Of a stretch of 64,000 bases of DNA, positions 59,178 to 64,000 are shown one piece after another. Made by a program: the position numbers and the translations under genes. The DNA is from Takakia lepidozioides (lineage: Eukaryota > Streptophyta > Takakiopsida > Takakiales > Takakiaceae). The stretch spans positions 60,530,042-60,594,041 of the forward strand of contig CM060734.1 of assembly GCA_030704615.1 (NCBI GenBank), in the 5' to 3' direction. Below the pieces are notes generated by a model. That model had not been told where the DNA came from and did not search any database. It saw only the letters and a program-made list of their open reading frames with translations. Each line of letters begins with the position of its first letter. The stretch's first letter is position 1.

Positions 59178-62100
59178 ATGGCGTTGGCCTTCGACGAGTA
59201 TGGGCGATCCTTCATCATCATCCGCGAGCAAGAGCAGAAATCGCGGGTCCGTGGCCTGGATGCACAGAAGGCCAACATCATGGCGGCCAAATCCGTGGCG
59301 CGCATTTTGCGAACCTCTCTTGGGCCCAAGGGCATGGACAAGATGTTGCAGAGCGCCGACGGCGACGTTACCATCAGTAAGAACAACTTCTTGTCTTCTT
59401 AGTATTATGTGGTAATTACCCTCTCAGTACGCAGTTTTTGCTTTATAACTCTCCTCCCCGTGATATTTGAGTTTGTCTTCTTATTGTTTCGTCAGGTTTC
59501 TTTCTGGAGATGTGTCTTGGTCACTTTTTGTTTTTCGGTTGTGTGTCATCAAGCATTAGAATATTGTCATCACTCAATCAAGGAAATTGTTGTCTTTAGG
59601 TTTATGTCAACTTCTTACCCAGTTAATGTCCAGTTGTGCTTCGCTGCGAGGTTTAGTTACTATGACCTCTGGATGGATAACAACTGCACACAGCTCCAGT
59701 AAAAAATAAAATTGTCTTTGTTTGTGTGGGAATTTATGTTATTTAACTACTCTGGTGTTTCTAGTTTCTACCCCTGTGTGCTCCTCCACGGTTGTCTTTT
59801 CAATTTTTTGGAGTTTGTATCTAACTCTGGACTTCTCTCTATGGCTCATGCAGTGCTTCTGCATTCCTCGTTTTTTTTCCGCCTATTAGGGATGTGTTCA
59901 AGGATAATAAGTTCCACAGGACAATTTCACGAACCTTAAATATACATTACACATGTTGAAGAACCTTATGCTGTTCTCGCATTTTGGCCACAGAGATCTG
60001 GCAAAGGTAGGGTTAAAAAAACAGGCTTTGGCACACTGCTTGTTGCTTGCAAGGTCAACCCTTTGGCAATGAACTGACATTTAGGTGTTTTGTGATGTAT
60101 GGCAGCAAATGATGGGGCGACAATTTTGGAGCAGATGGAGGTTGAAAACCAAATAGGAAAGCTGATGGTGGAGCTCTCGCGAAGCCAGGACTACGAGATT
60201 GGTGATGGAACAACTGGCGTGGTGGTATTGGCTGGAGCCTTACTTGAGCAGGCTGAGGTGCTGCTAGAGAGGGGCATTCATCCTATCCGGGTTGCTGAGG
60301 GCTATGAAATGGCTTCCAAGATGGCAGTTGATCACCTTTCACACATTGCACATAAATTCGAGTTCAGCCTCTCCAAAGATGAGGCGCTTGTCCAGACGTG
60401 CATGACCACCCTCTCTTCTAAGATGTACAAGTTTCTCTCTCTGAAGCCTTCACCCTTAGACAATCGCTAGAACATTAATTGTGGTTTCTGGATTTGTTCC
60501 TCTCTCATGTTTTCTTCCATTTTGTCCCATAAGCTCTACGAGCTTTCCGCGGACGTTATAAAGCACCATTTCATTTCATTTCATTTCTCTCTGAAGCTAC
60601 ATTGATTAACTCAACTTTATTTTGTACTTCACACAAACTTTCCCTCTCCCCTTCTGCTTCTTGTTCAAACAGATCTCTTTGAGACCTTTGCATCACGGAT
60701 TATCAATCTATCACACGACTAGCCCAAAAGCAAGGGGTAATATCACTGCTGGACTGACCCCTGGGTTGGTGGTCTGGGTTGCAGTGTGGGACGGTGTAAG
60801 CGCATGTTGGCAGAGATTGCTGTAAAAGCAGTGCTGGCAGTGGCTGACCTAGAGAGGCAAGACGTGAATCTGGATCTGATCAAAGTGGAAGGGAAAGTGG
60901 GGGGAAAGCTTGAAGACACAGAGCTTGTCTACGGAATAGTGGTCGACAAGGATATGAGCCACCCCCAGATGCCAAAGAAAATTGAGAATGCTAAAATTGC
61001 CATCCTGACGTGCCCCTTTGAGCCTCCAAAGCCCAAGACCAAGCATAAGGTGGACATTGACTCAATTGAGAAGTTTGAAGCTTTGCGCGACTCTGAGAAG
61101 AAGTACTTCGATGAGATGGTGCAGCAGTGCAAGGTATGGGATATGTTTCTTTCCCTGTTCTGCAGCTTTTGGAAACTTGGATAGCAAAGTTATCTGATCT
61201 CTGTACTTCTGTGCAGGATGCTGGTGCCACACTAGTGATCTGTCAATGGGGTTTTGATGACGAAGCCAATCATTTGCTGATGCACCGTGGGTTGCCAGCT
61301 GTACGGTGGGTTGGAGGAGTGGAGTTGGAACTCATTGCTATTGCCACAGGTTTTTGTTATTCTTGCTCTTCCTGTGATGTCCTTTGATTACTGGCTGCTT
61401 TTGCTGCTGATTTGCAGTGCATCCTTCTCTTTCTTAGTTCGAAAGCTTATGGATGTGTTCCTCTCCCATAACTGTAGAGTTGGCTGCTTTGTTGCAGGTG
61501 GCCGCATTGTCCCAAGATTTCAGGAGCTTACACCCGATAAGCTGGGCAAGGTAGGGCACACTACTTTTAGAATTGAGGAATATGGGAAACATCAGGACCC
61601 AACAGTAGGAAATTGTAACATGACACAGGTAGTCTCGTGATTATAAAAACATATTTGGCTCTTGGGAAATTGTGGTTTCTTGATGAGGTGGAGGTGCTGG
61701 CAGGAAGCCATTTTCCTGGTTTGCAAACAACATTAACTTGATTATTGATCATCAGTGAAGGTATTTGATTCGAGATTGAATGACTTGTTATGTTTGGATG
61801 CTAAATGTCTTTTGTGGGTACCTTTTCAGGCTGGATTGGTGCGGGAGAAAAGCTTTGGAACAACAAAGGACCGAATGCTGTACATTGAACAGTGTGCCAA
61901 TTCGAGAGCTGTCACCATCTTCATTCGTGGTGGTAGGTTCTTCCCTCTGGTGTGTGTTTGTGCAAGCAAGAAAGAGACCTTGGGCTTCCTGTGTGCCAAG
62001 GGCTTCTATTTTGGGCCTTTGGGAGGCCTTTGGCTTTTTGTTACCCTGGTGGTTTCTTGACCTTGCTGACATGTTATACAAAGAGGTTTTCAAAATCCTG

Positions 62101-63182
62101 ATGATCTGGTGTTCTGTTGGCTCTTAACTCTTTGTGGAAAGGAAACAAAATGATGATTGAGGAGACAAAGCGGAGTCTGCATGATGCACTATGTGTGGCA
62201 AGAAACTTGATTCGTGACAATTCAATCGTGTTCGGTGGTGGATCAGCTGAGATTTCCTGTTCCTTGGCTGTTGAGGCGGCCGCTGATAAGATTCCGGGTG
62301 TGAAGCAGGTTCTGTCTCTCTCCTTGTTATAGTGTGTCGTTGCCGGGCATACCAGTTGCAGGCTGAGGCAATTGCTATGGCATTTCTGGATGGACTTGCA
62401 TATCCTCGTAGGTGAAAGAAGTAACTCAGGGACCATGCCTTTTTGCATATACTGTAGTCCACTCACAGGAACAGTTGATGAGGAAATTTTTGTTCGCAAT
62501 GTTGATGTGTTTGCTGTCCAAGAGTGGTGGTCTTGAATCAGTTTGCTTCTATGGATCACTACAGGTTGAGTTTATGTTACTGATATGGGAGGCTTTGTTG
62601 GTTGGTTACAGTATGCCATGAGGGCATTTGCAGATGCACTTGATATGGTGCCCATGGCCCTTGCAGAGAACAGTGGTTTGCAGCCCATCAACACATTGAC
62701 GGCTGTTAAAGCACAACAAATCAAGGTAAGAACCAGTTGGCTCTTTCATAGAGTTGTCTGACCAAATAGGGAATAGTGGTTGCAAGGAGTTGATTACTTA
62801 GTCAATGCTCTTTGGCCTCCTTTTCTCTCTCACTCGTGGAGTGAGGCTTCAGGAATTCTAGTGGCCAGGTGTCTGTATTCTTACCTTCCCTCTCATTTGG
62901 CGTGCCATCTGAAGGGAATTTCCATTGCAAGCACTGATCTCCACCTCCCCCTCTCTTCCCAATCTTTCTTCTATCAGAGTATCAATGTGACCTTCTCTTC
63001 ACAACTGGCAGGAACGGAACCCATACTTGGGGATTGACTGCAATGACACAGGGACAAATGACATGAGAGAGCAAAACGTGTTCGAGACACTGATTGGTAA
63101 AAAGCAGCAGATGCTTCTGGCAACCCAGGTGGTGAAAATGATTCTCAAGATTGATGATGTGATTACTCCCTCGGGTTATTAG
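59178..63182 (+). CDS. CCT5: T-complex protein 1 subunit epsilon (CCT5), complete
   Basis: Nine exons, all GT-AG: 59178-59376, 60106-60424, 60785-61133, 61217-61349, 61498-61550, 61830-61932, 62142-62308, 62612-62725 and 63012-63182. The phase holds at every join and gives 535 residues, the length of plant CCT5. CCT5 is one of eight subunits of the cytosolic TRiC/CCT ring that folds actin, tubulin and other proteins with ATP. Visible features are the group II start [32 protein letters not shown]-site [15 protein letters not shown], the [20 protein letters not shown] region, the epsilon-specific [25 protein letters not shown], and the near-terminal [20 protein letters not shown]. The ATG lies after a GA-rich leader. 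No frame breaks are seen, so this is the one clearly functional gene here. Confidence 0.97.
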
Positions 63183-63259
63183 GCACCCTTATGTCTGTTG
63201 TGGTTGTAATATGCTGATTTAGCCCGTGAGACACCAGATTTATTCTGGCACTTAAACAT

Positions 63260-63820
63260 TGTCAAGCCCAATCATGATTGCAGCCCTGCCGTCTGCTAAA
63301 GTGGCGCCCTGGAACCTTCGAGAGTTTTGTGGAGTTCCCAATGTGCGGGCTCTTGTCTTGGAGATGTTTCTGAACACACATAGTGAAGTTGGCAAATGTA
63401 ATGCATTAGCTGAATTTTTGGAAGAGGTATGTGGTTAACCTTGAAGGACCCCAAACCCAATTGGCCAAAGTTGGGCTTGACACCCCTTGCCCTCTATTAG
63501 TAAAGCTTCCAGAAAATTTTGACCGCAAAACTCAAAAGATTGTGATGTCCTTGATGTTTTTTTTCTTGTCCTTGGGATGTTTTAGTTGGGTGAATGTTTG
63601 TTTTCTTACGAGTGGGTAAATCTTTTTGGATGGTTCTATGGATTTCTTATGTTTCACTTGTTTGTCAGCAAAGTATCTACTTGTCGGTGTGGGTCAAAAG
63701 TCTGAATTGTATTGCTTCATTTATGACTTCTCCTTTGTTCCTTTTTAGTAAAACAACCGTGAATAGAGAGAGAGATGACTCCGGCCAAAGCCAACGTAAC
63801 TAAGAGCCACTTTGCCTTGT
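63260..63820 (+). other. CCT5 downstream region
   Basis: Probably holds the CCT5 3' UTR. A short open stretch at about 63280-63435 (LPSAKVAPWNLREFCGVPNV...) is unrecognised. The rest is T-rich and without a gene. Confidence 0.3.
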
Positions 63821-63821
63821 G

Positions 63822-64000
63822 GCTACTGCCCCTGCAAACGAGATTAAAAGGCTGAACAGATTGTCTGAGCTGATGAAGGAGGCCGGGTACACTCGCCTTG
63901 CATTAGATGATGTGGAGGAGGAGCAAAGGAAATCTGTATGCTACCACAGTGAGAGACCAGGCTGTTGGGCTCATCAGTACGCCCGATGTCCACGTGCTCT
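63822..64000 (+). pseudogene. DYW-class PPR protein relic (runs off the window)
   Basis: ANEIKRLNRLSELMKEAGYT, RLALDDVEEEQRKSVCYHSE is the E+/DYW start: canonical forms read EIY--L--L---MKEAGYVPDT followed by HDVEEE-KE---HHSE. After a one-base frame shift at about 63950-63962 the next frame continues AVGLISTPDVHVL, matching A-GLISTP. The DYW domain is the cytidine deaminase of plant organelle RNA editing. Sequence before about 63822 is not PPR-like, so the copy is truncated on the left. Confidence 0.75.

Noticed and set aside
63280-63435. Short open stretch after CCT5 as part of the PPR gene
   Set aside because: It shows no PPR repeat pattern and is not in phase or position with the DYW fragment.

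Overview
The window is nuclear DNA from a land plant. Evidence: a complete nine-exon CCT5 (TCP-1 epsilon) gene of plant type, a plant CDR1/nepenthesin-like aspartic protease, PLS-type and DYW-type PPR relics, an ELIP-like relic, and Ty3/gypsy and Ty1/copia elements on GT-AG-intron-bearing DNA. Abundant PPR relics, ELIP-like sequence and lineage-restricted transposase types make a non-seed plant (fern, lycophyte or bryophyte) my best guess; this lineage call is inference. Gene density is very low: only CCT5 is clearly intact, and the aspartic protease is complete in outline but carries two single-base frame breaks.

Layout. 0.1-6.1 kb (+): a decayed multi-exon gene joining a ParB-like domain (IPLCR...VRP, DGNH) to a beta-class DNA-methyltransferase-like domain. 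Its introns hold clusters of about 24-bp palindromes, partly in a roughly 320-bp tandem array. 6.2-6.6 kb: CATCCAT-rich repeats. 6.9-9.1 kb (-): MULE-like transposase pseudogene. 9.1-11.2 kb (+): a second, truncated ParB-like copy, again preceded by a tandem array of palindromes, but with a different palindrome sequence. 11.3-16.6 kb: SINE-like tRNA-derived sequence, a PPR relic, tandem and dispersed repeats, and a hairpin. 16.9-19.0 kb (-): aspartic protease with a MULE zinc-finger fragment in intron 1. 19-23 kb: AT-rich repeats. 23.3-26.9 kb (-): relics of a gypsy element with an extra ORF, and a copia gag. 27.1-28.9 kb (+): FCP1/NIF-type HAD phosphatase-like relic plus a partial second copy.

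29.9-43.1 kb (-): an almost intact, recently inserted Ty3/gypsy element of about 13.2 kb. It has 970/974-bp LTRs, a perfect 5-bp target duplication, PBS, PPT, an unusual ORF starting in the LTR, gag-protease, pol, and about 4.3 kb of extra coding sequence for a coiled-coil protein between pol and the 3' LTR. 43.1-51.2 kb: repeats and unrecognised ORFs. 51.2-56.3 kb (-): a second, older gypsy element that has lost most of its reverse transcriptase. 57.5-58.8 kb: ELIP-like relic and an 810-bp non-autonomous hAT element with a perfect 8-bp target duplication. 59.2-63.2 kb (+): CCT5. 63.8-64.0 kb (+): DYW-domain PPR relic running off the end.

The most unusual signal is the pairing of ParB-like/methyltransferase-like genes with copy-specific palindrome arrays in or just before the same intron. 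All intron boundaries, LTR ends and target duplications were read by eye; no alignments or database searches were run.
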